Notes: generated by a model from the letters alone, not told the origin. A stretch of 64,000 nucleotides of DNA from Martinezella tropici (GCF_008370325.1 NZ_VNIP01000006.1:372001-436000), one strand, 5' to 3'. Positions 52,758 through 62,669 are shown, counted from the first letter of the stretch. Numbers and translations are program-made.

Positions 52758-53111
52758 ATGCAGGGACTTCTCTTCGACACCGATAGCGGCGGCCGGATGA
52801 TCATTCGCGCAGTTATCGTCATTCTCGGCTTCTGGACCGCATGGCGCGCAGGCCGCGCCGTCGCCTCCAACTGGGGAACCTATCCGCTTGTCGTCATCTA
52901 CAGCTTTCTGATCGGCCTCGGCCTGCAGTTTCTGCACCATGCGCTGTTCAATGGCCCGGTGTTCGACGTCATCATCTACATCATCGACGTCGTGCTTCTG
53001 CTCGTCTTTGCGACGGCGGCATATCGGTATCGACGTACCAACCAGATGGTGAATAATTATTACTGGCTCTATGAAAAGACCTCGGCCTTTTCTTGGAAGA
53101 AGAAGAATTGA
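52758..53111 (+). CDS. Small membrane protein in the liv/bra operon (DUF6867-type)
   Basis: A 117-residue protein with three hydrophobic helices (about 12-30, 40-60 and 68-88) and a positively charged end (WKKKN). It sits between livF and the binding protein gene, 24 bases after livF, so it is co-transcribed. A role in the transporter is inferred only from position. Confidence 0.8.
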   Translation: MQGLLFDTDSGGRMIIRAVIVILGFWTAWRAGRAVASNWGTYPLVVIYSFLIGLGLQFLHHALFNGPVFDVIIYIIDVVLLLVFATAAYRYRRTNQMVNNYYWLYEKTSAFSWKKKN

Positions 53112-53296
53112 CAGCGTGCTGAAACTAGGCACAGTCTGTATGCAGAAGTTGCGTTATCCTGCCTCATAAAAACAAAAGACCGACGGCAGGATCATGCTTC
53201 CAAAGTTCGGAATACAAGCTTTACCGGCGTGATGATTGGTGGGTATCGCGCAGGGCGAATCAAACGGAACCCGCTTAAAAAATTGGGAGTAACAAT

Positions 53297-54418
53297 ATGA
53301 AGAAGTATCTTCTGTCGGCGGTGGCTCTGTCGGCGATGATCGCATTCGGCGGCGTTGCCAAGGCCGACATCATTGTTGGCGTTGGCGGTCCTTTGACAGG
53401 CCCGAATGCTGCGTTTGGCGCGCAGCTCCAGAAGGGTGCGGAGCAGGCTGCTGCCGATATCAATGCGGCTGGCGGCATCAACGGGGAAAAGATCAAGATC
53501 GAACTCGGCGACGACGTCTCCGACGCCAAGCAGGGCGTTTCGGTCGCCAACAAATTCGTTGCTGACGGCGTCAAGTTCGTCGTCGGTCACTTCAACTCGG
53601 GTGTCTCCATCCCGGCCTCGGAAGTCTACGCCGAAAACGGCATTCTGCAGATCACTCCCGCCTCGACCAATCCGAAGTTCACCGAACGCGGCCTGTGGAA
53701 CACCTTCCGTACCTGCGGTCGCGACGACCAGCAGGGCGAAGTCGCCGGCAAGTATATCTCCGACAACTTCAAGGGCGCCAAGGTTGCTGTCGTTCATGAC
53801 AAGACCCCGTATGGTCAGGGTCTTGCCGACGAAACCAAGAAGAACCTCAACGCTGCTGGCGTGAAGGAAGTTCTTTATGAAGGCATCACCCCCGGCGACA
53901 AGGACTACTCCGCCCTCATCGCCAAGATGAAGCAAGCTGGCGTCGACTTCGTCTATTACGGCGGTCTGCATACCGAAGCCGGCCTCATCATGCGTCAGAT
54001 GGCCGACCAGGGCGTAAAGGCTCACTTCATGTCGGGTGATGGTATCGTCTCGAACGAATTGGCTTCGATCGCCGGCGACGCAGTTGACGGCACGCTGATG
54101 ACCTTCGCACCGGATCCGCGCAAGAACCCGGCTTCCGCCGATCTCGTCGCCAAGTTCCGCGCTGCAGGCTACGAGCCGGAAGGCTACACGCTCTACTCCT
54201 ACTCGGCTCTGCAGGTTATCGCTGCCGCTGCCAAGGCTGCCGGTTCCAACGATCCGATGGCTGTTGCGGATGCGCTGAAGGCAAAGGGTCCGTTCAAGAC
54301 CGCCATCGGCGACCTCGGCTTCAACGCCAAGGGCGATATCACCCGTCCGGACTACGTCATGTACAAGTGGGCCAAGGGCTCCGACGGCAAGTACAACTAC
54401 GACGAAATCTCGAAGTAA
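53297..54418 (+). CDS. braC: Branched-chain amino acid ABC transporter substrate-binding protein (BraC/LivK)
   Basis: A 373-residue periplasmic binding protein with signal peptide [19 protein letters not shown]...AKA (cut near residue 23). [20 protein letters not shown] is the family start of the mature part, and [19 protein letters not shown] follows. It captures Leu/Ile/Val and, in rhizobial Bra systems, many other amino acids. GGGAGTAAC precedes the ATG. A strong terminator follows. Confidence 0.95.
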   Translation: MKKYLLSAVALSAMIAFGGVAKADIIVGVGGPLTGPNAAFGAQLQKGAEQAAADINAAGGINGEKIKIELGDDVSDAKQGVSVANKFVADGVKFVVGHFNSGVSIPASEVYAENGILQITPASTNPKFTERGLWNTFRTCGRDDQQGEVAGKYISDNFKGAKVAVVHDKTPYGQGLADETKKNLNAAGVKEVLYEGITPGDKDYSALIAKMKQAGVDFVYYGGLHTEAGLIMRQMADQGVKAHFMSGDGIVSNELASIAGDAVDGTLMTFAPDPRKNPASADLVAKFRAAGYEPEGYTLYSYSALQVIAAAAKAAGSNDPMAVADALKAKGPFKTAIGDLGFNAKGDITRPDYVMYKWAKGSDGKYNYDEISK

Positions 54419-54458
54419 TCTTTGCATTGCCTTTTCAGGCATTGCTGCTGATCTGAGG

Positions 54459-54485
54459 AGCCCGGCCATCGGCCGGGCTTTTCTC
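54459..54485 (+). terminator. Terminator after braC
   Basis: AGCCCGGCC-ATC-GGCCGGGCT, a 9-bp perfect stem, is followed by TTTTCTC. Confidence 0.92.
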
Positions 54486-54577
54486 ATGCCGTTTCCATAG
54501 CCGCAAAGTCGGTTCGCCGTTCCCTTCGCGCAGAAGCTGCTTTAAATCTGCCTTTGTATCGGCAGGAGGAAGGCAGC

Positions 54578-55549
54578 ATGAGCAAACCCCGTATTCTCGT
54601 TACAAGGCGCTGGCCGGCCGCGGTCGAGGCCGTGCTCTCGGAGCGTTTCGATGTCACGCTGAACGAGGACGACGTCGCGCTCGATTTGGCGCAGTTGCGC
54701 GAAGCGCTGCTGACCTATGACGCGGTTCTCCCGACCGTGTCCGACAAGCTTCCGGCCGATCTTTTCGAAGGCCAGGCGATCCGCACAAGGATCCTCGGCA
54801 ATTTCGGTGTCGGCTTCAATCACATCGATGTCGCCGCCGCCAAGGAAAAGGGCATCGTCGTCACCAATACGCCGGGCGTGCTGACGGACTGCACGGCCGA
54901 TATCGCCATGCTGCTCCTGCTTTCCGTTGCCCGGCGCGGCGGAGAAGGGGAGCGCGAGCTCAGGGCCGGGGCATGGACCGGCTGGCGGCCGACGCATCTC
55001 GTCGGCACCAAAGTCACCGGCAAGACAGTTGGCATCATCGGCTTCGGCCGCATTGGCCGTGCATTTGCCCAGCGCTGCCATTTCGGCTTCGGCATGGATG
55101 TCGTCTTCTACAATCGCTCGGCCGTCGATCAGATGGAGGCCGCGCGCTATGGCGCCATGCAACTACAGAGGGTGGAGGATGTTCTCGAGGTCTCGGACTT
55201 CGTCTCCCTTCATTGCCCCGGTGGTGCCGAAAACCGCCACCTGATGAATGCGACCCGCTTCGCAGCCATGAAACCCGGCGCCTTCCTGATCAACACGGCA
55301 AGGGGAGATGTCGTCGACGAGGCGGCGTTGATTTCTGCGCTGGAGCAGGGGACGATCCGCGGCGCCGGCCTCGACGTCTATGAGGCCGAGCCGCATGTTC
55401 CCGAGCGCCTGCGGGCGATGGACAATGTCGTGCTCCTGCCGCATCTTGGCAGTGCCACCAAAGAGACGCGCACCGCCATGGGCATGAAAGTGGTGGACAA
55501 TATCACTGCCTTCTTTGCCGGGCACCAGCCGCCGGATCGGGTTGCCTAG
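54578..55549 (+). CDS. D-isomer 2-hydroxyacid dehydrogenase (glyoxylate/hydroxypyruvate reductase-like)
   Basis: A 323-residue NAD(P)-dependent enzyme. Rossmann motif GFGRIGRAFAQRC near residue 154, catalytic Arg in NTARGDVVDE near residue 236, Glu in VYEAEPHVPE near residue 265 and His in LLPHLGSAT near residue 286. It probably reduces glyoxylate or hydroxypyruvate. GGAGGA lies before ATG 54578. It stands alone. Confidence 0.9.
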   Translation: MSKPRILVTRRWPAAVEAVLSERFDVTLNEDDVALDLAQLREALLTYDAVLPTVSDKLPADLFEGQAIRTRILGNFGVGFNHIDVAAAKEKGIVVTNTPGVLTDCTADIAMLLLLSVARRGGEGERELRAGAWTGWRPTHLVGTKVTGKTVGIIGFGRIGRAFAQRCHFGFGMDVVFYNRSAVDQMEAARYGAMQLQRVEDVLEVSDFVSLHCPGGAENRHLMNATRFAAMKPGAFLINTARGDVVDEAALISALEQGTIRGAGLDVYEAEPHVPERLRAMDNVVLLPHLGSATKETRTAMGMKVVDNITAFFAGHQPPDRVA

Positions 55550-55868
55550 AATCCTTCGCCCCGCAATGCGGGGAGAAGGTGGTCGAGAGCTATTTAGCAA
55601 AGCGAAATGGCGATCGGTCGGATGAGGGGCTTTTTTGAGGATTGCCGCGCAAATAGAGTATCACCATGACATAGCAATGCCGTTTCACTTCATCGATGAA
55701 GGGCAGGAGAGACCATCATTGTCGAGATTATATGCCTGGCCCCTCACCCTAGGACAAACTTGTCATGGCGTCGTGACATCCGTCTTTAATGCAACTTGTC
55801 TGCCGCCGCGCGGCTGCGTCCGGTGAAGAAGATCATGAAGTGCTTCTTCATCGACACGGCAGCGTGGC
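55550..55868. other. Intergenic region between the dehydrogenase and orphan protein genes
   Basis: Only the palindrome at 55553-55579 stands out. A 63-codon frame (55635-55826) crosses it but has no ribosome site or family resemblance. Confidence 0.5.
55553..55579. repeat. Short REP-like palindrome (CCCCGC...GCGGGG type)
   Basis: CCTTCGCCCCGC-AAT-GCGGGGAGAAGG is nearly perfect and resembles the small repeat at 56736-56761, a type dispersed in rhizobial genomes. Confidence 0.55.
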
Positions 55869-56534
55869 CTACTCGAGCTCTGTATGCCAGGTGCCGTTAG
55901 CATTCAGCGTGACCATGCAAGTGGTGTAGCCAGTGCTGAAATCGGCAAGAGCCGCATTTACGGCTGACTGGGTAAAATCGATCACGGTACCCTCCGTATA
56001 GGAGCCGGTCTGGACATAATATTTCAGGATCGGCTGGCAATCGGTATTGCTGAGCGGGTTTGCCTGCACGAAGTTGGACAGAACTAAGCCGCCGTTGACT
56101 TCAACCGTCGAGCCAACATTGTAGTAGGGCGGCGTGGTGAAGCCTGGTGTGCTGATGCGGAAGGCTCCAGGCTCCACGTCTGAGCTGTTGATCGGCGTAG
56201 AAAGCCCCAGCGGTGAAAACGTCGCCGTCGTCCAGTCGTTCGGCGAACCGCTGCCGCTCGGAGCAAGATCGATAGCGCGGCTCGCGCTCGCGTAGCCGGA
56301 AGGGGATCCGATCACGGGCGGCGTGTTCGTCTGCTGAATGCCGGCATAACATTGCAGATGGACCTGGAAGGTCAGGGTCGCGCCCGTGGCGTCGTAGTTG
56401 CCGAGGGATTGCGAAAAGAGGCTGTTCGAATAGGCCTGCCCACCACCAGTGTAAGTGGCCAGCTGCTGAAAGAAGTAGAAGTTCTGCGTCTGGGGCTCCA
56501 GGTTCTTCACGTAGATGGTCAGCAATATAGACAT
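55869..56534 (-). CDS. Beta-rich protein of unknown function
   Basis: 221 residues with no signal peptide or membrane helix, rich in Ser, Thr, Asn, Gly and Tyr, and probably beta-stranded (LTIYVKNLEPQTQNFYFFQQ start; then long TTATFSPLGLSTP-type segments). GGAGAAGGG precedes ATG 56534, so it is a real gene. I do not recognise its family; similar Ser/Thr/Gly-rich short proteins occur in bacteria and fungi. It is flanked by rhizobial repeats, which may point to acquisition. Confidence 0.7.
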   Translation of the reverse strand: MSILLTIYVKNLEPQTQNFYFFQQLATYTGGGQAYSNSLFSQSLGNYDATGATLTFQVHLQCYAGIQQTNTPPVIGSPSGYASASRAIDLAPSGSGSPNDWTTATFSPLGLSTPINSSDVEPGAFRISTPGFTTPPYYNVGSTVEVNGGLVLSNFVQANPLSNTDCQPILKYYVQTGSYTEGTVIDFTQSAVNAALADFSTGYTTCMVTLNANGTWHTELE

Positions 56535-56735
56535 GGTCGATAACCCTTCTCCGTTGAGATGAAACAAAGGGCCTCTCCCGCAGCCGAGCCAGAATGAGCT
56601 GGCCGTCCGATGTCATCGCCATGTTTGAAACCCTGACGAGAAAGATCTTATAAAGGCATAATTTAATCAATCTAAGACTGTTGGCTGCAGATAAAAATGC
56701 ACTCAAATTGCGGACGACCGATCCATTTAGACTAG

Positions 56736-56761
56736 CCCTCTCCCCGCAAGCGGGGAGAGGG
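56736..56761. repeat. REP-like palindrome CCCTCTCCCCG / CGGGGAGAGGG
   Basis: An 11-bp perfect stem around CAAG, of the small palindrome class repeated many times in rhizobial chromosomes. It lies between the orphan gene and the regulator gene and could serve as a terminator of the latter on the minus strand. Confidence 0.6.
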
Positions 56762-56772
56762 AATAATTTCGT

Positions 56773-57696
56773 CTACACCTCATGCAGAACATGCGCTGCC
56801 TTGACGGCGGCGGATGCCCGGTTCTCGACACCAAGCTTCACATAGATCTGTTCCAGATGCTTGTTCACCGTGCGGGCTGACAGCCCGAGGATTTCGCCTA
56901 TGTCTCGGTTCGATTTGCCCTTGGCGAGCCATAGCAGCACCTCGGATTCGCGTTGCGTCAGCGCAAAGTGCTGGCGCAAGGCTTCGTCGTCGGCGCGCTG
57001 GCTGGTGGCCGTCAGGCGAAACAGATATTCGTCGGGGCCAATGGCGCCGAGGAAGGTGAATTGCAACGCCGCCTGGCCGCCGTTGCTGATCGAAAGAAGA
57101 TTGTCGCGTGCGGTGCCGAGCCGCTCCCGTTCCTGCATGAAGGCGGCAATGTGTTTCGAGGCGAAATCAAGCCCGTCGTCGCTGCCGGTCGCGGCATTGA
57201 TGAGGCGGGTCGCCTGCGGCGTCGACCAATGGATGGCGCCACTGCCCTTGACCGCAAGGAGATGGCGGCCGGCGGCGTCGAGTGCCACCCGCGCGCTCTG
57301 GGCGGAGCGGGCATTGCGCAGGTGAACACGGATGCGGGCGCGCAGCTCGTCGATATTGATCGGCTTCGTCAGATAATCGACGCCGCCCGATTCCAGCGCA
57401 TGCACTACATGCTCGGTCTCGGTCAGCCCGGTCATGAAAACGACGGGAATCTGGGCGATGCCCGCATTGGCCTTCAGCCGGCGGCAGGTCTCAAAACCAT
57501 CCATCGCCGGCATGACGGCGTCGAGCAGGATGAGATCGGGCGTGATGCGTTCGACGATGTTCAGTGCCGCCGATCCGGAGGTGGCGATCAGCACCGAGAA
57601 GCCGGACTGCTCGAGCGCGTCCGTCAGGAAGCCGAGCGCCTCGGGCGAATCGTCCACCAGCAAGACTATGTCGCGGGGAAGGGTGGGCTCAGCCAA
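56773..57696 (-). CDS. LuxR-type response regulator
   Basis: A 307-residue regulator: receiver about 8-128 (VDDSPEAL; phospho-acceptor Asp 59 in LLDAVMPAMDG), a middle domain about 130-235, and a LuxR helix-turn-helix about 240-303 (LTQRESEVLLWLAKGKSNRDIGEI). It overlaps the end of the kinase gene by eight bases, so translation is coupled and the kinase is its likely partner. The targets may include the divergent urea transporter. Confidence 0.9.
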   Translation of the reverse strand: MAEPTLPRDIVLLVDDSPEALGFLTDALEQSGFSVLIATSGSAALNIVERITPDLILLDAVMPAMDGFETCRRLKANAGIAQIPVVFMTGLTETEHVVHALESGGVDYLTKPINIDELRARIRVHLRNARSAQSARVALDAAGRHLLAVKGSGAIHWSTPQATRLINAATGSDDGLDFASKHIAAFMQERERLGTARDNLLSISNGGQAALQFTFLGAIGPDEYLFRLTATSQRADDEALRQHFALTQRESEVLLWLAKGKSNRDIGEILGLSARTVNKHLEQIYVKLGVENRASAAVKAAHVLHEV

Positions 57697-60600
57697 TCTG
57701 TTCTACCTTTTCAGTGTCGAAGGTGCGCAGCACGTTCAGGAACCCGTCGAGATCGAAGGCCTGGACGTGACCGCGCAAAGCGTCGGTGAAGGGCCTGTTC
57801 TCGTCGAGCTTGGCGAGATCAGCAAGCTTCGCCTCGATGCCCCTGATGTAGCCGATTTCGCCGAGCCGCATCAGTTCGCGGACATGCTCTATTCCCGGGC
57901 TCTTCAGGGGCGGTGGCGGCTTTGGCGCGACCGGGGCGGAGGCATCGGCATAGAGCCATTTCAGCCCGAGGTGCAGTGCAAGCTTGTCGCGAAGCTGACG
58001 GATGTCGACCGGCTTGGAGATGGCGTCGTTGTGGCTGTCGTCGCTGTCGGCCGCGGCGGCGGCATCGCCGATATTGGCCGACAGCATGAGGATCGGCGCC
58101 GTCTGGCCGTTTTCCCGGAGGCGCGAAACGAGCTGCCAGCCGTTCATGCCTGGCATGGAGATATCGACCAGGAACAGATCCGGCTTGATGCCTTCGATCA
58201 GCGTCAGGCAGTCGGGGCCGCCGGCGGCGGTCAGCACGATGAAATCGAGCGGCGACAGGATCTCGCGCATCAGTTCGCGATGATCCTCGTTGTCGTCGAC
58301 GACGACCACTGTGCGACGCGGGCCTTCATAGCCGGCAATCCGCTGTTCCTGCGCCGGCGGTTTCATCGGGCGGATCACGGCCGACAGCATCAGGCGCACC
58401 CTGAAGGTCGAGCCCACGTCCTTCTCGCTTGAGACCGAAATCTCGCCGCCGAGCGTATTCGTCAGCAATTGCGTGATGGTGAGGCCGAGGCCAAGGCCCG
58501 GCATCGGCCTGACGCTGTCGGCTTCGCCGCGCTGGAAGGGCTCGTAGATGCGGGTGATGTCCTTTGCCGCGATGCCGCGGCCGGTATCGGAAACGGTGAA
58601 GGTGGCGACCTGGTTTCGGTAAGCCACCTCGAAGCGGACGGTTCCGGTATCGGTGAACTTGATGGCGTTGGAAAGGAGATTGACGAGGATCTGGCGCAGC
58701 CGCTTTTCGTCGGTGCGGACATAGTCGGGTAGCACTGCAGAGCGCTCATGAATGAAGGTCAGCCCCTTGGCCTGCGCCTGGGGATGGAACATGTCGAGGA
58801 TCTGGTCGAGAAAATCCTGGATATTGATCTCATTGGAATAGACCTGCAGGCGGCCGGCCTCGATCTTGGAAATGTCCAGCAGCCCGTCGATCAGACCCGA
58901 GAGATGCTCGGCGCTGCGGCGGATGACTTTGAGTGAGGACTGCCGGGGTGCCGGAATGGTCTCGTCACGCTCCAATATCTGCGCATAGCCGAGCACGGCA
59001 TTGAGCGGCGTGCGTAGTTCGTGGCTGAGGCCGACGACATAGCGGCTCTTGGCGCGGTTTGCAGCCTCTGCCGCCTCCTTGGCACCTTGCAGGGCAGCGT
59101 CCGTCTTCTTGTGCGCGGCAATTTCCTTCAGCAGCAGCGTGTTCTGGCGCGAGGATTCCTCCTCGGCGACCACGCGGCTGTCATGGGCAAGCACATAGAA
59201 CCAGCAAACGACGCCGGCGATGACGGCAAAGACGAAGAAGACGATGAGAATGGTGCGATTGACGACGGCCGCCGTCTCCGGAGAAGCGGCGCCGACCTGA
59301 TGCGCGATCATCGCCAGGATCGCACCCACGGCGGTCAGCGCCACGGCGACGGCAATGCCGTAGCGGCCGAGGCGCGTGGCGAGCTTCGCGACGATGCTTT
59401 CCGGCAGCAGAGTCCTTGCGACGGTGGCGACCTGCGTATTGAGCCGCGCTTTCGGCTTGCACATGTCGTGGCAGCGGCTGTCGAGTGAACAGCAGAGCGA
59501 GCAGATCGGCGCAGCATAGGCCGGGCACCATGCCATATCCTCCGGCTCGAACGGATGTTCGCAGACGGAGCAGGTGATGGTCGTCAGGTTCTTCCAGCTC
59601 TGTCGCGGCTTGCGGGCAAGGTAATATTTGCCGCCGGTCGCCCAGGCGATGGCGGGCGAGGCGATGAGTGCGACGATCAGGGTGATATAGGGCGCAAGCG
59701 ACGCTGCGGTCGAGCCGAAAGCGCCGAAATGGGCGATCAGCGAGATTGTCGCGGATAGTGCCATGGCGCCGAGGCCGACCGGATTGATGTCGTAGAGATG
59801 CGCGCGCTTGAATTCGATGCCGGGTGGGGCCAGCCCCAGCGGCTTGTTGATGAAGAGATCGGCGGAGATGGTGCAGAGCCAGGCCATGGCGATGATCGAG
59901 AAGATGCCGAGCGTCTCTTCCAGCAGCCGGTAGATGCCGAGTTCCATCAACAAGAGCGCGATGGCGACATTGAAGACGAGCCAGATCACGCGGCCGGGAT
60001 GGCTGTGCGTCAGCCGCGAAAAGAAGTTCGACCATGCGAGTGAACCCGCATAAGCATTCATGACGTTGATCTTCAGCTGCGAGATCATCACGAAGGCGGC
60101 CATCAGAAGCAGCGCGGCATTGTGCCAGGGGATCATATAGCCGAAGGCGGTCAGATACATCTGCGCTGGATCGGCGGCGCGATCGGCCGGCACGCCTGAC
60201 GTCAGCGTCAGAACGACGAGAAAGGAACCCGCCAGCAGCTTGGGCGCGCCGATGATGACCCATCCCGGTCCGGCGAGGAAGATAGCAAGGCGATGGCGCC
60301 ATTTGCGATGGCCGTCCGGTGGCAGGAAGCGCAGGAAATCGGCCTGCTCGCCGATCTGCGACATCAGCGCAAGGATGACGGCAGAAGCGGCGCCGAACTC
60401 GACCAGATCGAAGGGAGCAGCGCTGCCAGGGGCGCTCGCTGCATGGTGAATGCCGGCAAAGGCCCGCCAGAGATCGAATTTTCCCCAATCGGCAAAGGCG
60501 ATGAAGACGAAGGGCAGGATGTTGAGAACGATCCAGAAGGGCTGTGTCAGCAGTTGGAACCGGCTGATGAGACGCACACCATGGGTAACCAGCGGAATGA

Positions 60601-61078
60601 CCATGACGGCGCTGATGATATAGCCGATCCACACGGGTATGCCGAGCGTCAGCTCCAGCGCCCCGGACATGATCGAGGCTTCGATCGCAAACAGCATGAA
60701 GGTGAAACTGGCATAGATCAGCGAAGTGATGGTCGAGCCGATATAGCCGAAGCTCGCGCCGCGCGTCAGAAGATCGATGTCGACGCCGTGGCGGATAGCG
60801 TAGCGGCTAATCGGCAAGCCCACCGCCAGCATGACGAGGCTGGCGACGATGATGGCGTAGAAGGCGTTGGTCGTGCCGTAGGAAAGCGTGATCGTGCCGC
60901 CGATCGCCTCCAGCGCCAGGAAGGAAATGGCGCCGATCGCGGTTTGCGAGATACGCTGTGAGGAAAATTGGCGCGCGCTCTTGGCGGTGAAACGCAAGGC
61001 GTAGTCTTCCAGCGTCTGGTTCGCGACCCAGCGATTATACTCGCGTCTTACTGGAATGATGCGTTGCCGCGCAGCCAT
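57689..61078 (-). CDS. NCS1 transporter - Cys-rich module - hybrid histidine kinase fusion
   Basis: 1129 residues. About 20-480 is a nucleobase:cation symporter-1 (purine/cytosine/allantoin permease) domain with about 12 helices. Residues 500-545 carry eight cysteines (503, 506, 518, 526, 529, 530, 536, 540), like a zinc or Fe-S module. Two further helices (575-632) precede HisKA (His 686 in SHELRTP), HATPase about 785-895 and a receiver about 920-1040 (Asp 972), then a C-terminal tail. Probably a transporter-like sensor reporting nucleobases or allantoin, which yield urea. It lies upstream of its LuxR partner and diverges from urtA. The combination is rare; the signal is inference. Confidence 0.88.
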   Translation of the reverse strand: MAARQRIIPVRREYNRWVANQTLEDYALRFTAKSARQFSSQRISQTAIGAISFLALEAIGGTITLSYGTTNAFYAIIVASLVMLAVGLPISRYAIRHGVDIDLLTRGASFGYIGSTITSLIYASFTFMLFAIEASIMSGALELTLGIPVWIGYIISAVMVIPLVTHGVRLISRFQLLTQPFWIVLNILPFVFIAFADWGKFDLWRAFAGIHHAASAPGSAAPFDLVEFGAASAVILALMSQIGEQADFLRFLPPDGHRKWRHRLAIFLAGPGWVIIGAPKLLAGSFLVVLTLTSGVPADRAADPAQMYLTAFGYMIPWHNAALLLMAAFVMISQLKINVMNAYAGSLAWSNFFSRLTHSHPGRVIWLVFNVAIALLLMELGIYRLLEETLGIFSIIAMAWLCTISADLFINKPLGLAPPGIEFKRAHLYDINPVGLGAMALSATISLIAHFGAFGSTAASLAPYITLIVALIASPAIAWATGGKYYLARKPRQSWKNLTTITCSVCEHPFEPEDMAWCPAYAAPICSLCCSLDSRCHDMCKPKARLNTQVATVARTLLPESIVAKLATRLGRYGIAVAVALTAVGAILAMIAHQVGAASPETAAVVNRTILIVFFVFAVIAGVVCWFYVLAHDSRVVAEEESSRQNTLLLKEIAAHKKTDAALQGAKEAAEAANRAKSRYVVGLSHELRTPLNAVLGYAQILERDETIPAPRQSSLKVIRRSAEHLSGLIDGLLDISKIEAGRLQVYSNEINIQDFLDQILDMFHPQAQAKGLTFIHERSAVLPDYVRTDEKRLRQILVNLLSNAIKFTDTGTVRFEVAYRNQVATFTVSDTGRGIAAKDITRIYEPFQRGEADSVRPMPGLGLGLTITQLLTNTLGGEISVSSEKDVGSTFRVRLMLSAVIRPMKPPAQEQRIAGYEGPRRTVVVVDDNEDHRELMREILSPLDFIVLTAAGGPDCLTLIEGIKPDLFLVDISMPGMNGWQLVSRLRENGQTAPILMLSANIGDAAAAADSDDSHNDAISKPVDIRQLRDKLALHLGLKWLYADASAPVAPKPPPPLKSPGIEHVRELMRLGEIGYIRGIEAKLADLAKLDENRPFTDALRGHVQAFDLDGFLNVLRTFDTEKVEQIG

Positions 61079-61307
61079 GCTTACCCTTCAGCGGTCCCGC
61101 CTTGGTAGTTCCGGCGGTCCAGAGATGTCGTAACATGGATCGATACGGTGCTTAAGTGCATGCGAGTGCTCAAAGCTGCACATTTCGCCCCGACGTCTAC
61201 GTCATTTTACGTATGTGGTTTCCCGAGGGAGCGCCGGATAGTCGCTGAAGGCAACGGTTCATCTTCGTTTACCGGCCGTTGCGGCAGACAAAAGAGGGGA
61301 ACCACGG

Positions 61308-62597
61308 ATGAAATTCAAGACTCTCGTCTCCGGCGCACTGCTCGGCGCCATCATGTCCACGACAGCATTTCACGGCGCCTTTGCCGCTGACGACACCATC
61401 AAGGTCGGCGTGCTGCATTCGCTTTCCGGCACCATGGCGATCTCGGAAACGACGCTCAAGGACGCCATGCTGATGCTCATCGACGAGCAGAACAAGAAGG
61501 GCGGTGTTCTCGGAAAGAAGCTCGAGCCCGTCGTCGTCGACCCGGCTTCCGACTGGCCGCTCTTTGCCGAAAAGGCCCGCGAACTGATCCAGAAGGACAA
61601 GGTCTCCGCCGTGTTCGGCTGCTGGACTTCGGTGTCGCGCAAGTCGGTTCTGCCCGTCTTCAAGGAACTGAATTCGATCCTGTTCTATCCGGTGCAGTTC
61701 GAAGGCGAAGAGTCCGAGCGTAATGTCTTCTATACGGGCGCTGCTCCCAACCAGCAGGCGATCCCGGCTGTCGACTACCTGATGAAGAACGAAGGCGTGC
61801 AGCGCTGGGTGCTCGAAGGCACGGACTATGTCTATCCGCGTACGACCAACAAGATCCTCGAGGCCTATCTGAAGTCCAAGGGCGTCAAGGACGAGGACAT
61901 CATCATCAACTACACGCCGTTCGGTTTCTCCGACTGGCAGACGGAAGTTTCCAAGATCAAGGCCTTCGGCGCGGCCGGCAAGAAGACGGCCGTCGTTTCC
62001 ACCATCAACGGCGACGCCAATGTTCCCTTCTACAAGGAACTGGGCAACCAGGGCGTCAAGGCCGAGGACATCCCGGTCGTCGCCTTCTCGGTCGGCGAAG
62101 AAGAGCTTGCCGGCGTCGACACCAAGCCGCTGGTCGGGCATCTCGCCGCCTGGAACTACTTCCAGTCGGTCGATACCCCCGCCAACGCCGCCTTCATCAA
62201 GGAATGGCACGCCTACACCAAGAGCGACAAGCGCGTCACCAACGACCCGATGGAAGCCGCCTATATCGGCTTCAACATGTGGGTGAAGGCTGTCGAGAAG
62301 GCCGGCACGACCGATCCGGACAAGGTGATCGACGCGCTCGTCGGCGTCTCGGTTCCGAACCTCACCGGTGGCACCGCCACCATGATGCCGAACCACTACA
62401 TCACCAAGCCGGTGCTGATCGGTGAAGTGCAGGAGAACGGCCAGTTCGACGTCGTTTCGCAGACCCCAGCAGTGGTCGGCAAGGAATGGTCAGACTACCT
62501 GCCGGACAGCAAGGATCTGATCTCGGATTGGCGCATGCCGATGAACTGCGGCAACTTTAACGTTTCCACCGGCAAGTGCGGCGGCAAGGGTTCTTGA
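61308..62597 (+). CDS. urtA: Urea ABC transporter substrate-binding protein
   Basis: A 429-residue binding protein with signal peptide (residues 1-27, ending AFA). Mature start DDTIKVGVLHSLSGTMAISET and the later YPVQFEGEESERNVFYTG are typical of UrtA. It binds urea in the periplasm for the Urt importer used under nitrogen limitation. GAGGGGAACC precedes the ATG. It is divergent from the kinase fusion gene. Confidence 0.93.
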   Translation: MKFKTLVSGALLGAIMSTTAFHGAFAADDTIKVGVLHSLSGTMAISETTLKDAMLMLIDEQNKKGGVLGKKLEPVVVDPASDWPLFAEKARELIQKDKVSAVFGCWTSVSRKSVLPVFKELNSILFYPVQFEGEESERNVFYTGAAPNQQAIPAVDYLMKNEGVQRWVLEGTDYVYPRTTNKILEAYLKSKGVKDEDIIINYTPFGFSDWQTEVSKIKAFGAAGKKTAVVSTINGDANVPFYKELGNQGVKAEDIPVVAFSVGEEELAGVDTKPLVGHLAAWNYFQSVDTPANAAFIKEWHAYTKSDKRVTNDPMEAAYIGFNMWVKAVEKAGTTDPDKVIDALVGVSVPNLTGGTATMMPNHYITKPVLIGEVQENGQFDVVSQTPAVVGKEWSDYLPDSKDLISDWRMPMNCGNFNVSTGKCGGKGS

Positions 62598-62669
62598 TAT
62601 CAGCCCAGATGACGCAAGACCGCTGCGGGCAGGCTTTTCTGCCCGCGGCAGCTTGAGGGGACAAGCCTA

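Noticed and set aside
55635..55826. 63-codon plus-strand open frame
   Set aside because: No ribosome site, no family, ordinary chance length for the region.
61079..61307. Possible guanidine-I (ykkC) riboswitch before urtA
   Set aside because: A stretch TAGTTCCGGCGGTCCAGAGA (on the plus strand near 61107) recalls part of the motif, but the second conserved half expected downstream (AAAGCCCGGGAG type) is missing and the placement is nearer the divergent gene. A covariance-model search would decide.
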